Source of the DNA: Saccharum officinarum
Lineage: Eukaryota; Streptophyta; Magnoliopsida; Poales; Poaceae
NCBI GenBank assembly: GCA_020631735.1
Contig: CM036191.1
Coordinates: forward strand, 41,027,335 to 41,091,334
Direction: 5' to 3'
Length of the DNA: 64,000 nucleotides
The stretch's first letter is position 1, and each line of letters opens with the position of its first letter. The notes under the pieces were generated by a model. That model searched no databases. It saw only the letters and a list, made by a program, of their open reading frames with translations, and was not told the origin of the DNA. Positions 20,151 to 31,795 of this stretch are shown in pieces. Position numbers and translations under genes: made by a program.

Positions 20151-21762
20151 TTATCCATCGAAATCCAAATTGGCAAACTTGAGCTCAGGATAGTAGTTTG
20201 CCACCACAGACTTACCATCAAATTTCCTTCCATGCAAGGCCTTCTTTGCTCTGGTGGAACTGTAGACGTCTGCATATTCCAAGAACACCTGCAACAGAAA
20301 AATCTTGCATTAGAGATCATTTGCCATCACACAGAATGTCTGCAAAACAAAAACCTTAGAAGTCAGCATAACACGAGGTTCACCTTTCCGATTCCTGTGA
20401 CTGGGTGTCCACTGGGGTCAGGACGTGGGATCACAACTTTCACCAGATTACCTGATCAAAAGGTAATTTTTATTGTGATTAGTGCATAAACATAACAAAG
20501 TTGGGCGCAATAATTCCTTGGAAATACATGTAATAGTGGATAAATAAAATACAAGCAGAAGTTGGATGTACTACGGAGACCAAATTGAAGAACCAGAAAA
20601 GCGAATAAATGATATACCATATCTGCATGCTTCTTGCCTCATGTCATCCATGATGTCCTCATACTTTTCATCATCTTCCAATTCATCTGCACTGACCACA
20701 TGGCCGAGGCAAACCACCGTTGTAGGGGCCGCATCAACTGGATTGGCAAGTTTCTGTACACAAAGCACGAACATATTTCTGTGTCAGAACACAACAAGGG
20801 CACATCGTAAATGTAAATGGCATGCTAGAGAATAAATTATATAGGTGCCTAGTATGGCAATCAACTAGCTGGTCTATGTATACCTGCACTTGCACCAGTT
20901 GCTGTGCCTGCAATAGGATACTCTCCTGCTCTGGACTGGGCTGAGATGCCCCCTGGTTTGCTCGTCTGACACTATGGGTTTTGTCACCCATCTTGATACC
21001 ATTAAGTGCAGCACAAGCGATGTCAGTGACAGTGAGGTCCTGGTAAACACAGAATGCATAACCTTTTGAGTTACCGGTTTCCCTATCCTTCACAAGATCA
21101 AACCCTCGAAGAGGACCAAATGATTCAAGCAACTCCCGAACTTGAGCTTCAGTGAAGTAATACGGAAGGCCACCCACAAAAATACGGTCTGGACCTTCTA
21201 GCCCTCCAGTAGATCCTGCTGTTAGGCCAAGTGCTGCAAGATTCAGATTGGGGCTTGGCTGGCTTGGGCCCAGTGCAGCTGCAAGGGAAGGGTTGTAGTC
21301 TGTTGGCCTTCTGACCTTCACTTGGGCCCCTTCAAACATAATGCCATCCAGGGCCATTGCATTGCTTGCTTCCTCAACAGTTCTCATCTCAACAAAAGCA
21401 AATTTCTTGTCATGATTTATGTATACATTGAGAACAGCATCACCTGGACCAGCAGTGTTTCCCCCAATAGCAGCCATGACTTGATTGAAGTAAACTGCCA
21501 CTGTCTGCAGAAAAAAAAGAGAAATTGAACAAACAGTAGCAAACTATGTGTACACCAGTGTTGTAAATTAAGTTACTTCAAGTATATGAACCTGTTCGTC
21601 AGCAGATGGAGGAAGGCCACTAACATAAGCACGCCGAGCATGACGAGTAGCCTGAAAAGAAATGATGTTGGTACAATTTTTATCGGTAACTGCAGATTAT
21701 TAAGAACTAGAGAACCATACCTGTTGAGTCATTGCTTGTGGCTGGATGACAAGGGGATTGAA
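20151..21762 (-). CDS. U2AF65: U2AF65-like copy B, RRM1-RRM2-RRM3(UHM), open frames
   Basis: Inferred exons on the minus strand: 21721-21762 (FNPLVIQPQAMTQQ), 21592-21651 (ATRHARRAYVSGLPPSADEQ, RNP2 of RRM1), 20884-21504 (207 codons, rest of RRM1 with KKFAFVEM, linker, and RRM2 with IFVGGLPYYF and KGYAFCVYQ), 20618-20753 (KLANPVDAAPTTVVCLGHVV), 20384-20451 (GNLVKVVIPRPDP) and 20151-20288 (HGRKFDG, the UHM Arg-x-Phe loop, ending NLDFDG then TAA). All joins keep frame and have GT/AG borders. This is the best-preserved copy and matches U2AF large subunit from just before RRM1 to the C-terminus. No RS-domain exons and no own start codon are seen; upstream lies the partial duplicate C/D. It may be the 3' part of a longer gene starting at 30633. 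Confidence 0.8.
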
Positions 21763-21843
21763 CTGATTCCAACAAACGCACAGTCACAAAACAACAAAGA
21801 ATGCCTCTAATTGGCTAAGAGAATAAATATAGTTGGTCTATAC

Positions 21844-23200
21844 CTGTAATTGCACCTGTTGCTGTGCCTGCAATAGGATACTTTCCTGCTCTGGTCTGGG
21901 CTGAGATGCCCCCTGGTTTGCTCGTCTGACAGTAAGGGTTTTGTCACCCATCTCTGATACCATTTAGTGCAGCACAAGCGATGTCAGTGACAGTGGTATT
22001 CATGTAAACACAGAAAGCATAGCCCTTTGAGTTACCAGTTTCCCTATCTGTCACAAGCTCAAACCCTCGAAGAGGCCCAAACGATTCAAGCAACTCCCGG
22101 ACTTGAGCTTCAGAATAGAAATAGGGAAGGCCACCCACAAAAATACGGTCAGGATCTTCTAACCTTCCTCCGGCTGATCCTGCTGTTAGTCCAACTGCAG
22201 CAAGATTCAGTTTGCGGCTTGGCTGGCTCGGGCCCATGGCAGCTGCCTGGGAAGGGTTGTAGTCTGCTGGCCTTCTAACCTTCACTGGCACCCCTTCAAA
22301 CAAAATGCCATCCAGAGCCATTGCATTGGTTGCATCCTCAGCCAGTCTGAATTCCACCAGCGCCGGTCCTAGAATTTTGAGGGCCCTCTGGCGAGCTCGT
22401 CACGACGGCCCCTCTGGAGCATGTATAAAATCTTATATTATATATGTGCTAATTTTAGTTGTAAAGGGAAAGCAACTCCAATAATATATTTTTTAATTTA
22501 ACGTGACTAAATTAGAAGAAAAACATGACTATATGAGTACAAAGTACTAGAAGTCTGAAATACTATATAAATAATTAATTTGGATTAAAAATAAACAAGG
22601 AAAAAATACCTAGGGTCTGGACATGAACTGAAACAACTAATCGTAATTCGCAAGAAGGCAAGAACTAAGATGTCGTCGTTGTGAAGCCCTGCCTGGTCCT
22701 GGTCACCACCGTCGTGTGCCGTTCTCGAACTCGGCGGTGCAGCTCGTCACCTCGTCCAACTCTGAGTGTGTGCGTCGGGACTCGGGCGTCGGCTCGTGAG
22801 CGCGTCGCGAACTCGTGAGACGTAATCTGCGATCGGCACTGCAGCGTGCGTGGCTCCTCGCCTCCTCTTTGCCCGAGGCGGGCCGTGGTGAAAACCGGGA
22901 AACAAAGCCAGAAAGGCCGCCGATTTTCTTAGGCCGGCTGGCTAGTTCTTTGCCTCTCTCCTCGTTAGTTCGATGATGCCTAATAGACTATAGGGCATGG
23001 AGGTTTATGTACCTGGGCTTGGCCCCTCCCCCGCCTGAGCCCTCGGCCGTCGCACCTCATGCCCTGCCCCTAGGGCCGGCACTGAATTCCACTAAAGCAA
23101 ATCTTTGTTCATGGTTCATGCAGACGCTACAGACAGCTTCACCGGGACCAGCAGTGCCTCCAATAACAGCCATGACTTGATTAAAGAATACTCCAATTGT
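21844..23200 (-). pseudogene. U2AF65: U2AF65-like copy C, RRM1-RRM2 exon split by a hAT element
   Basis: This is a second copy of the long RRM1-RRM2 exon, placed upstream of copy B in the same orientation. It starts after an acceptor at 23201 (TIGVFFNQVMAVIGG) and runs to a donor at 21843. A 727-bp hAT element interrupts RRM1 after VEF. A one-base insertion near 21955 (CCATCTCTGATACC against CCATCTTGATACC in copy B) shifts the frame at NGI. RNP1 of RRM1 is degenerate (RFALVEF). No RRM3 follows; the next exon downstream is the micro-exon of copy B, so this is a partial tandem duplication. Confidence 0.85.
22358..23084. mobile_element. Non-autonomous hAT element, 727 bp
   Basis: Terminal inverted repeats are CAGCGCCGGTCCTAG at the left and CTAGGGCCGGCACTG at the right. 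The 8-bp target duplication AATTCCAC is exact at 22350-22357 and 23085-23092. There is no transposase ORF inside. It lies in the RRM1 part of U2AF65-like copy C. Confidence 0.92.
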
Positions 23201-23229
23201 CTGCAGAAAGGAATCATTACCGGAAACAG

Positions 23230-23545
23230 TATCTTTGCCGAGTGTCATATGCTTTGCCGAGTGCCAAATATCGGGCACTCGGCAAAGAGGCTATTTGCCG
23301 AGCGCCGCTCTCGGCAAAGTAAGATACTCGGCAAAGATCGCTTTGCCGAGTGCCGGGCCCCGACAAAGATTTACACTCGGTAAAGACGACCTCACAAACG
23401 GTGAGCCCCAACGGTGACCCTTTGCCGAGTGCCTGCTGTTAGGCACTCGGCAAAGTTTTTTTTAATTACTTTGCCGAGTGCCAGGAATCTGACACTCGGC
23501 AAATTGCCGAGTGTCAGAATCTTGGCTCTCGGCAAAGAATTGATT
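23230..23545. repeat. Left subterminal repeats of the CACTA element
   Basis: Several copies of TTTGCCGAGTG and its reverse complement CACTCGGCAAAG occur in both orientations, as in grass CACTA elements where the second transposon protein binds them. Confidence 0.85.
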
Positions 23546-24447
23546 TTTTTCTTTTTGACCCTAAATTTTTTTTGCAGCCCTACTATAGTATTAGGAGCTA
23601 GATTTTAAAATTTGGTACATTTTTTATGTTTTTTGCTGCATTTAGTTAATTTGTATCATTTACTTGAATTTTTTCGTAAAAAGCAAATTTGAACTTTTTC
23701 GTAAAAAGCAAATTTGAACTGCAGGTGCATGGAATAATGAAATTTAGCCATTCAAAAAATGATATTCATGCTTTTGAGTGTATTATGAGGCACTATCTAG
23801 AAACGCACCTGAAATTTCGAACATCGTGTTCACGAAACATGGGCACCGACTTGCGGGCGATTTGTTTTAAATTCTATTAAATACAAACGAAGTTCGAAAA
23901 TCACAAAAATTGCCAAGATGTCATGATATCGCATGTGGAGGCTATGATAAAAAATTAAGAATGTTTCGAGGAAGTTGTGACATACGTTGCTTAAAACCCA
24001 GACATCTCCACATGTGTTATCACAATATCACATAGTCGTAGGTCGCGTAACTCAGTTAGGCGTCTCCCGTTCGAAAGAGATACAGTTATAGGTATGCAGA
24101 TCTTTGCATATCTATGATCGTATCTATTTCGGATTATCTACGTATTTTGGATAGCCCGCGGATGCGTAGATGAGTTAGTTTCCTTGGTCTGCTCTGATTC
24201 GAGACAGGCTTTTAGCATTATCTCTCTGTTGTTCTCCGGATACACACTCTCCCTGCTAGGACGTGTATCGGGAGAATAGCGGGGAGGTGCTGCCAAAATT
24301 CTGTCTCCGATAGGAGTAGAGCATGAAAACTAACCTCATCTACGCATCCGCGGGTGGGATTATGACCTAACCTCACCTATTAGATAGTATGAACGACATG
24401 TAGCTGCAATTGATGGTTACTTTGCTCGCTGGTATATATGTTAGAGG

Positions 24448-26660
24448 ATGGATGACCGTGAGTGGATGTACACGGGCCACTCAAGTCAGAGTGATTTCAC
24501 CACTGAATGGATGATGAAGACCAATGATTTCTTGGAACTAGCATTTGGCGAGTCTGCTAAAGGAGTGTTTCTAGTTTTGTGTCCCTACAAGAGATGTGCA
24601 AATAGAAAAAGAAAAAATAAGGTGGATATGGGTAAACATTTTTTGAAGAATGGATTTACACCGGACTATACTCGGTGGGTCCACCATGGAGAAGCCCATC
24701 GTCCGAGAGAGGAGGTGGTGAGACCCCGCGTCGAGGATTTTGATCCAGCTGCCGGGGTAGCAGATATGTTAGATGATTTTCATGAAGGACAGTACACTAA
24801 AGGACGTACGGAGAAGGAGATGGAGGCAACTGCAAAGGCGTTCTATGACATGATGTCTTCAGCATAGAAACCCCTTCACGACCAGACAACAGTTTCTCAA
24901 CTGGATGCCATTGGACGTTTAATGGGGTTCATATCTAAGTATAGCATGAGTCGAGAACACGTCGATAGTATGTTGACCGTGATTGGCAGCCTGCTTCCGG
25001 ATGGCCACATTCTGCCAAAGAGCATGTACGAGTCACAGAAACTCCTTCGTGCACTCAAGATGCCGTATGATCAGATACATGTTTGTCCAAAGGGGTGCGT
25101 CCTATTTAGGAAAGAACACAAGGATGCAAATTACTGTCCAAAGTGTAAATCATCTAGGTACCTAGAGGTAGACTCTGGTGATGGCCAGAAGAGGTAGCTT
25201 ACGATCCCTGTGAAGATCCTACAGTACCTCCCGTTCGTACTGAGGATCCAACGGCTATACATGACCGAGGAATCCGCGAAACAAATGACATGGCACAAAA
25301 AGGGAAAACGATACAATGCTGACAAACTGGTACATCCATCTGATGGTGAAGCATGGACCCACTTTGATTGCATTTATCGTGAGAAAGTAGATGAGGCTCG
25401 TAATGTACGTGTTGCACATGTTGGCCCGTGTTCATTATCCCCCTCAATCTTCCCCCAGGCATATGCTTTCAAAGACAAAATATATTCTTGTCATTGATAA
25501 TTCCTGGACACCCATGGAGTAATATGGGTGTGTACATAGAGCCTGTGATTGATGAATTGGTCAGTGCTTGGGAGGAAGGCGTATGGACATATGACCGAGC
25601 TACAAAGACAAGCTTCAAAATGTACGTTTGGTACCACTACTCTCTGCATGACTTCCTAGCCTAGGGATATTCTGCGCCTGGTGTGTTCACGGGAAGTTCC
25701 CATGTCCAATATGCAAGGAACGTCTGAGGTTCATTTGGTTACAGAAGGGTGGCAAGTATTCGTCGTTCGACAAACATCGTCAATTCCTCCCTCTTGACCA
25801 TCCATTCAGACAAGACATCAAGAACTTTATGAAAGGTGTCATAGTAAAAGACCCTCCACCGCAAATGATGACTAGTGCCGAGGTTCATGCTCAGATAGAT
25901 GCTCTCGTGCCCAATCAAGAAGGTGGTGGTTTTATGGGGTATGATGAGAAACATATGTGGACTCATAAGTTGGGGTTGACGAGGCTCCCCTATTTTGATG
26001 ACCTCCTTCTTCCATATAACATTGATGTAATGCACATTGAAAAGAATGTCGCCGAGGCACTTTGGGGAACCATCATGGAAACTGAAAAGTCAAAAGACAA
26101 CCCTAAGGCTAGAGTGGACTTGGCAACGTTATGCGATAGACCAAAACAAGAGATGCATCCTCCTAGAGGTGGCAAGACATGGAAAAGGCCTAAGACCAAT
26201 TTCATCTTGGCTAGGAAATACAGGAGGGAAGTACTTGAATGGATACAGACGCAAATGTTTCCTGATGGGTATGCAGCAAATCTGAGTAGGGGAGTGAACT
26301 TATCTACTCTGCGAGTCAATGGGATGAAGAGTCATGACTACCACATATGGCTTGAGCGGCTTCTTCCGGCGATGGTTCGAGGCTATGTCCCTGAGCATGT
26401 GTGGCTAGCGCTGGCAGAGTTAAGCTACTTCTTCCGCTAGCTTTGTGCTAAGGAGTTATCTCGGACCATGATTGATAACTTGGAAAACGAGACACCTGTG
26501 TTGCTCTGTAAGCTGGAGAAGATCTTCCCACACGTCTTCTTCAATCCGATGCAGCATTTGATATTGCACCTCCCGTATGAGGCACGAATGGGGGGCCGTG
26601 CAGGTCCGTTGGTGCTATCCAATCGAGAGATGTCTAAAGACTCTTCGCAAAAAATGTAGA
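24448..26660 (+). pseudogene. CACTA TNPD-type transposase, broken
   Basis: The start MDDREWMYTGHSSQ begins a Transpos_assoc-type N-terminal region to about 24660. A TAG at 24865-24867 and another near 25195 interrupt a frame that continues through GFISKYSMSREHVDSML, CPKGCVLFRKEHKDANYCPK and WHKKGKRYNADKLVHPSDG. A deletion and frame change near 25420 precede PLNLPPGICFQRQNIF and EPVIDELVSAWEEGVWTYD. Another break leads to MKGVIVKDPPPQMMT, HMWTHKLGLTRLPYFDDLL (tnp2 family, PF02992) and VNGMKSHDYHIWLERLLP. A DUF4218-like part ends near 26640. Given this many lesions the element cannot move by itself. Confidence 0.88.
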
Positions 26661-27041
26661 AATAAAGGGAAAATTGAGGCTTCTATTGCAGAGGCATACA
26701 TTCTGGAGAAGGTGTCAAACTTCACATAGAAATACTACACCGAGAACCTTCCTAGCGTGCATAATTCACCCCCTCGTTACAATGCTGGTGAAAATGAATC
26801 GAACATCAGCCTTTTCTAAGGGCAACTCGGAAGCACAAGTGCACAACGCTGCCCAGGACCGGCGATTGCTGATGCCAGGTGTACCGCACCGTCAAGGCAG
26901 CCGCAACCTCGCCGCATACAGACAAGCATAGGTACTCGAATTCATTTCTCTATTCTAACGCTTAATTTTGCCTGATATCTAATCATCTTGCTGTCTTTCT
27001 CGTAGTCGACGTCACATGCGGGCTAGGATTGCACCACGTTC

Positions 27042-27640
27042 ATGGCATATGCTATGGCCCACAAGGGCAAGGCGACATCCAACGTCTCCTACAATCCGGA
27101 GGACCCGTCCGAGGCGTACAGCAACCCGTCCGTCTACACCCGTATCAATGAGTACACATCGGTGGCAAGGTCTCTCCATGGAGACGACTACGACCCGAGC
27201 TCCCAGGACTTTGATCCAGAGGTCGTCATGAAGATTGGAGGAGGCAAGAAGTATGGGCGGTACTATCTTGGCGACGGCGTCATCGACGCTACCTCTACTC
27301 CCTCCCTCTCCCAAATCCGAGCACGGAGCACGGACGCAAGCATTCCCATACGCCCATGGCCAGAGACTTCACAACAGCGGATTCTATCACTCCAGGTGAT
27401 TCCTGTTTTATTCGTCATACATTGATATTTACATATCTTAGCTTTGCATTGTTTAAACATTGTGGTGAAATATTGCGGACCCAGATCAAAAATTGGAGGC
27501 CCTACGGGAGGCCGATCGCTAGAGGATGGAGGCTATGGAGGCCCAGCGCATTGCGATGGAGCAGAGGCAGCAGCAACAGATGGTGGAGGTTCTCTAATAC
27601 ATGCAAGCTCTTGGGCAAAAGACGGGTGTAGCTCCGCTAG
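27042..27640 (+). pseudogene. Second CACTA gene (TNPA-like), fragmentary
   Basis: A frame from about 27042 holds GGGKKYGRYYLGDGVID and TPSLSQIRARSTDAS, a motif pair common in the smaller En/Spm protein, with a likely donor near 27393. A second block (27480-27640) reads MEAMEAQRIAMEQRQQQQ with two in-frame stops, a Gln/Glu-rich coiled-coil-like tail. In En/Spm elements this protein binds subterminal repeats. Confidence 0.6.
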
Positions 27641-28154
27641 CTTTGCTATTCGTTACAAAGCCACATCCACCTTTAGGGCACGCTACTCCTGTAAGTATGA
27701 ATATGATTGTTTAAGTTTGTATGTTCATGCTTAGCGTCAAACCGTAACACTACTTGTAGCCTAGTGGATTATTGTCTACCACATGCAATGTCTTCTCCTT
27801 TGCGCAGCCTCAATCGGCGGGTTCGAATAATCCACTTCTCGGGCTCTCGAATGATCCAGTTCATGGTACACCACAGTCTCAGTGGGGAGCTTGGGGATCT
27901 GGGTAGTTGTCTTTCTATTTGTTGTTCACTTGGTGATGGACTTGTGATGCACTAGAGTTAGTTATTTGGACTTGTGATGAACTTGTGTTAGCTATTTGGA
28001 CTTATGATGCACTTATGTTATATATGTTGTGATGCATCTGATCTATATGAGATATTTATGATGTATGTGAGATATATGTGATGAATTTGATATATATGTG
28101 AAATATTATTTTTGTCGCGATGGAATGTAAAAATTCAAAAAAAATTGGGCGGTT

Positions 28155-28935
28155 ATGGTCACTTTGCCGAGTGTAACTCTCGGTAAAGGAAGCCTTTGCC
28201 GAGTGCAATCACAAAAACACACGGCAAAGCTGGGAATAGAATTTTAAAAAAATCTCTTTGCCGAGTGCCACACAGAGAGGGCACTCGGCAAAGAATTTTT
28301 TTTAAAAAAAATTTCCTTTGCCAAGTGCCAAGCAAAGGGGCACTCAGCAAAGAATTTTTCAAAAAAAAATTTTTCTTTGCCAAGTGCCACACAGAGGGCA
28401 CTCTGCAATGAATTTTCAAAAAAAAAAATTCTTTGCCGAGTGCCACTCAGAGGGCACTCGGCAAAGAATTTTTTTAAAAAAATTTCTTTGCCGAGTGCCA
28501 AGCAGAGGGACACTCGGCAAAGAATTTTCAAAAAAAAAAAATTCTTTGTCGAGTGCCAAGCAGAGGGGCACTTGGCAAAGAATTTTCAAAAAAAAAATTC
28601 TTTGCCGATTGTCGAGTGCCAAGCAGAGGGGCACTCGGCAAAGAATTTTCAGAAAAAAAATTCTTTGTCGAGTGCCCAGCGGTGGGGCACTCGGTAAAGT
28701 ACCCGTTAACGATATCTGCCCCGTCATGGCAACTTTTCTTTGCCGAGTGCTGTCGTGGCACTCGGCAAAGCCTTTGCCGAGTGCCTGACAAAAAACACTC
28801 GGCAAAGAGGTCTTTGCTGACGAATTTTTTGCCGTGTACTCTTTGCCGAGTGCGGCACTAGGCAAAGCCTTTGCCAAGTATATTTATGGCTTTGCCGAGT
28901 GTCCTGGACACTCGGCAAAGCACCGGATTCCCTTA
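28155..28935. repeat. Right subterminal palindrome array of the CACTA element
   Basis: About ten units in a row each consist of TTTGCCGAGTGCC, a short loop (for example AAGCAGAGGGG), and GGCACTCGGCAAAG, joined by A- or T-runs (AATTTTTTTAAAAAAATT). Each unit could fold as a hairpin. Long ORFs on both strands here are shadows of the palindromes. Confidence 0.9.
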
Positions 28936-29076
28936 GTGAATCCAATTTAGCCGACAGTCGCAGATTATTTGGAATGGTGTTTGAGTTTGTTTATTTTTTA
29001 GGGCAGTATATGCACAGTTGTCTTTCCCCCTTTGAGGTTAAATAAAGAAAGAGTTGCAAGATAGGCTGGTACAGAC

Positions 29077-30633
29077 CTGTTCGTTAGCAGAAGGAGGAAG
29101 GCCACCAACGTAAAGTCGTAAACACGCCGAGCGAACAGAGTAGCCTGAGGTAAAAATTAATGTATACACAATATTTATGTCAATAAGTGAAGATTGCAGG
29201 TACACAGCAAATAATCAACAAGAAAAAAGAGAACTTATACCTCTTGAGTCATGTATTCAGTCGTAGTGTATGGCTGGAGCACAAGGGAATTGAGACTGAA
29301 CTGATGGACACAAAAGAAATATGGTTAGCAAGCAAAGCAACAAACTTAACATTTAAGTCTGCATACATAAAAAAGAGAACATGTAAAGGCAAATTAAAGA
29401 CAAGGGTCCTTAAAAAATTAAAGACAGTAGAGTACACTATTATTTATAATAAGAAAAGAGTATTAAAATGTTTATAATGGAATAAAGTTTTAGTAGTTAC
29501 CACCATTTGCTCAGTTTATAGACTATTAACAAAGAAAAAACCATACCTGTTGAGCCAAAGCTTGTGACTCCATTAAAAAGGGATTGAACTAATTCCAATA
29601 AAAAAAGAATAAGATTAGAAAGTGGTCAATCACACAATCCAGCATTCCAGCTAATAGGTAAAGGAAGCTTAAAAGGGAAAAGCTATATTTGTAAGTTATC
29701 TTTTAATGTTTATTAATTATGAGATAAAGTTTGTGGTCACCAATTTTCAATAAAAAAGTTTGTGGTTACCAGCATTTGCTGACACTAGACTGTTATTACA
29801 ACAACAACAAAAAAAAGCCCATACCTGTTCAGGCATAGCTTGTGGATCCATAAAAGAGGAATCGAACTAATTAAAAGAAAAAATTGATAGTAAGGCTGGA
29901 AAGCTACAATCAAATAATCCAGTCCATAGATGAAGGAAGCTTCAAAAGGCAAAGCTATATTTGCAGGTTAAAAATATTTCACTTGTGTATGTATAACTTA
30001 TTTTATGGCGAATCTGTCTACAATAACTGAATGTTCGGAGTAGCCAATCAATTTTTAAACAATAGCTCACACCTGTTGAGTCGTGGTCGCTTGCGGCTGG
30101 ATGTGGAGGCGATTGAACTGGTTGCAACAAACAGATTAATTAATATGGTTAAATTAAGACTGAGCAAGTAATGCAGTCCGCAAACACACAAAAAAAACAT
30201 GTTTGCTTGAACCGTTTACTAATTTGTTGAATTCACAGTTCTAACCATCATCACATATGTTCGAATTTGTTTTTCGTTGGGAAAATACCCACGCATGAAA
30301 CCCTACAAGAAGGTTTACAACTTTGAACATTGTGTGTATATATATAACAAAAAAGAAGAACCCAATCAACATGGTTGCTTTCGATTGCACTGGCGAATCC
30401 GAGTTGATAGTGGATTATTATTGTTGTTGTTTTGTTTGTGCCCTACAAAGTTCCGATTCAGCGGCAGTAGCGCGAGTTCTTTGGACGGGACAGTGGTCGA
30501 TTGCCCAGGCATCACGAGAATTGAAGGAAGAGAAACGGGAGGAGAAACGAGAGGCGGCTAGGGGGATTGATGGACGCACCTCGCGGCGGGCGCGCTCGAT
30601 GCGGCGGACGGCATCCACATCGCCGCCACCCAT
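29077..30633 (-). pseudogene. U2AF65: U2AF65-like copy D, 5' exons upstream of copy C
   Basis: Exons in order on the minus strand: 30580-30633 (start MGGGDVDAVRRIERARRE), micro-exons 30073-30117 (45 bp), 29825-29866 (42 bp), 29547-29588 (42 bp) and 29241-29300 (60 bp), then 29077-29144, the RNP2 exon of RRM1. That last exon is 68 bp, not 60, because of an 8-bp duplication near GTTTACGACTTTACG, which shifts the frame. Continuation into copy C is separated only by the CACTA element. Exon order matches copy A with one more micro-exon. Confidence 0.8.
29241..30117 (-). repeat. Four serial micro-exons in U2AF65-like copy D
   Basis: The four exons encode FNRLHIQPQATTTQQ, FDSSFMDPQAMPEQ, FNPFLMESQALAQQ and a 20-residue variant ending YMTQE. 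All lengths are multiples of three, and each has AG and GT borders on the minus strand. They are variants of the FNPL..QPQAMTQQ exon found once in copy B. Confidence 0.75.
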
Positions 30634-31045
30634 CGTCCGCCCGCGCAATTCGTGGCTTTCTTCGTTCATTGGGGTTGGATCAGAGGAGGGATTCGCTGTC
30701 ACGATCGTCGGGATCTCTTCTGTTCGTTATATTAGTTCTTACGATTCGACTCGATCTGAAAGAAAATCAGGCAAGGTTTTATTTAATAATAATAATAATC
30801 CGCTTCGTTTCCGACCATCCCGATTCGGTTACAATTAAAGTTTTTTTTAGAAAACAATTACAGTTGCGAGGAGAATCCGAATTCATTGAGGAGGCCGGTT
30901 TAATTTGTCTCGTCCGAGCCCAATCCGACTAGGACACTATAGGCCCCTGTTTACATGCAAGTTTCGGCCCATAATGAAAATCGTTCAACAGCAGAGTCCT
31001 CGTTTCCCTCAATAAAAAAAAAGCAGAGAGTCCTCATTGGATCCT
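30634..31045 (-). promoter_or_regulatory. 5'UTR and promoter region of U2AF65-like copy D
   Basis: Homologous to 8178-8530, with the same TATA-like stretch (near 30722-30736) and an inserted AAT microsatellite at 30784-30799. Homology to copy A ends near 31045. Confidence 0.5.
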
Positions 31046-31616
31046 TTGGAGTAATCAATATCTATACCTATACCTACAAAAAAATAAAAGGCAAAATTTT
31101 CGTCTTATTTTTTTCTGCCTCTCCCTCCCCATATCCATATCCGTATCTGCCTCTCCCTTCCGTATTTGTATCCGCTCAGGGCTCAGCACTGCATGCATGC
31201 GTTTAAAAAAAAACATCTTCGCAGAAACGGTCTTTTTTTTCCATGTCCATGAAATGCCCGCCGAGTGACCCGTAAAAACATCCGCTCGGCAACCCGTCAG
31301 AAACACGTCTTCTCCATTTATGTAGTCAGCCCCGTGTTCATTTTTCTTTCTATTGTTTTGTGTATAAATACAAAACATAAATAATAAATACAATATTTAA
31401 CTCTGTGAACTCTACTTTTTTCTAGCACATGCACGTGTTTGTATTGTTGGATGTTCCTTGATTTTATTTCCACCTCCACATTGCAGATATTGTTTATTCA
31501 CAATTTGATACTATAAGTAATGCAAAGCTTTTGCTAGTTTTTTCTTGTTTGTCATAACAAACAAAATCATGTTTGTTGATTTTTTTATTATTTTCTTTTT
31601 AATTGCTAATACATAC
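31046..31616. other. AT-rich intergenic DNA
   Basis: No gene was found. 31360-31420 (GTATAAATACAAAACATAAA ... CTGTGAACTCTAC) is repeated at about 33168-33225, linking this stretch to the Helitron-like region. Confidence 0.4.
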
Positions 31617-31795
31617 GCATGCATGCATTCGTACTTCATATTATTTTATTTTTCTCAATTAATTTATTTATTATAGTTGCATGCATGTATCCATATTTTC
31701 CTTTTTTTCAATTAATCTATTTATTATAGTTGCATGCATGCATCCATATTCTCCTTTTTTTTCCATTAATCTATTTATTTTTTGCATGCATGCAT
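31617..31795. repeat. Minisatellite with GCATGCATGCAT starts
   Basis: Three units of about 53-62 bp, each beginning GCATGCATG(C/T)AT and continuing with T-rich sequence and ATTAATCTATTTATTATAG, followed by a partial fourth. The repeated CATGCATG matches the RY core recognised by B3 factors, but chance is likely in an array. Confidence 0.7.

Larger units (their letters stand above)
23215..28938 (+). mobile_element. CACTA (En/Spm) DNA transposon, 5.7 kb
   Basis: The left end is CATTACCGGAAACAG (CACTA with one change) and the right end is ...GGGAATCCGGTG-type repeat ending CCCTTAGTG at 28938. The 3-bp target duplication AAT is exact at 23212-23214 and 28939-28941. Subterminal arrays of TTTGCCGAGTG and CACTCGGCAAA lie at both ends. 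Inside are a TNPD-type transposase and a second gene, both broken. It sits in an intron of U2AF65-like copy C/D, 14 bp from the 3' splice site at 23201. Confidence 0.95.

Noticed and set aside
28155..28935. Regularly spaced palindromic repeats that could suggest a CRISPR array, plus several long ORFs on both strands
   Set aside because: The repeats lie inside exact CACTA ends with target duplication, and the spacers are A/T runs or tiny loops. The ORFs are palindrome shadows rich in Lys and Phe.
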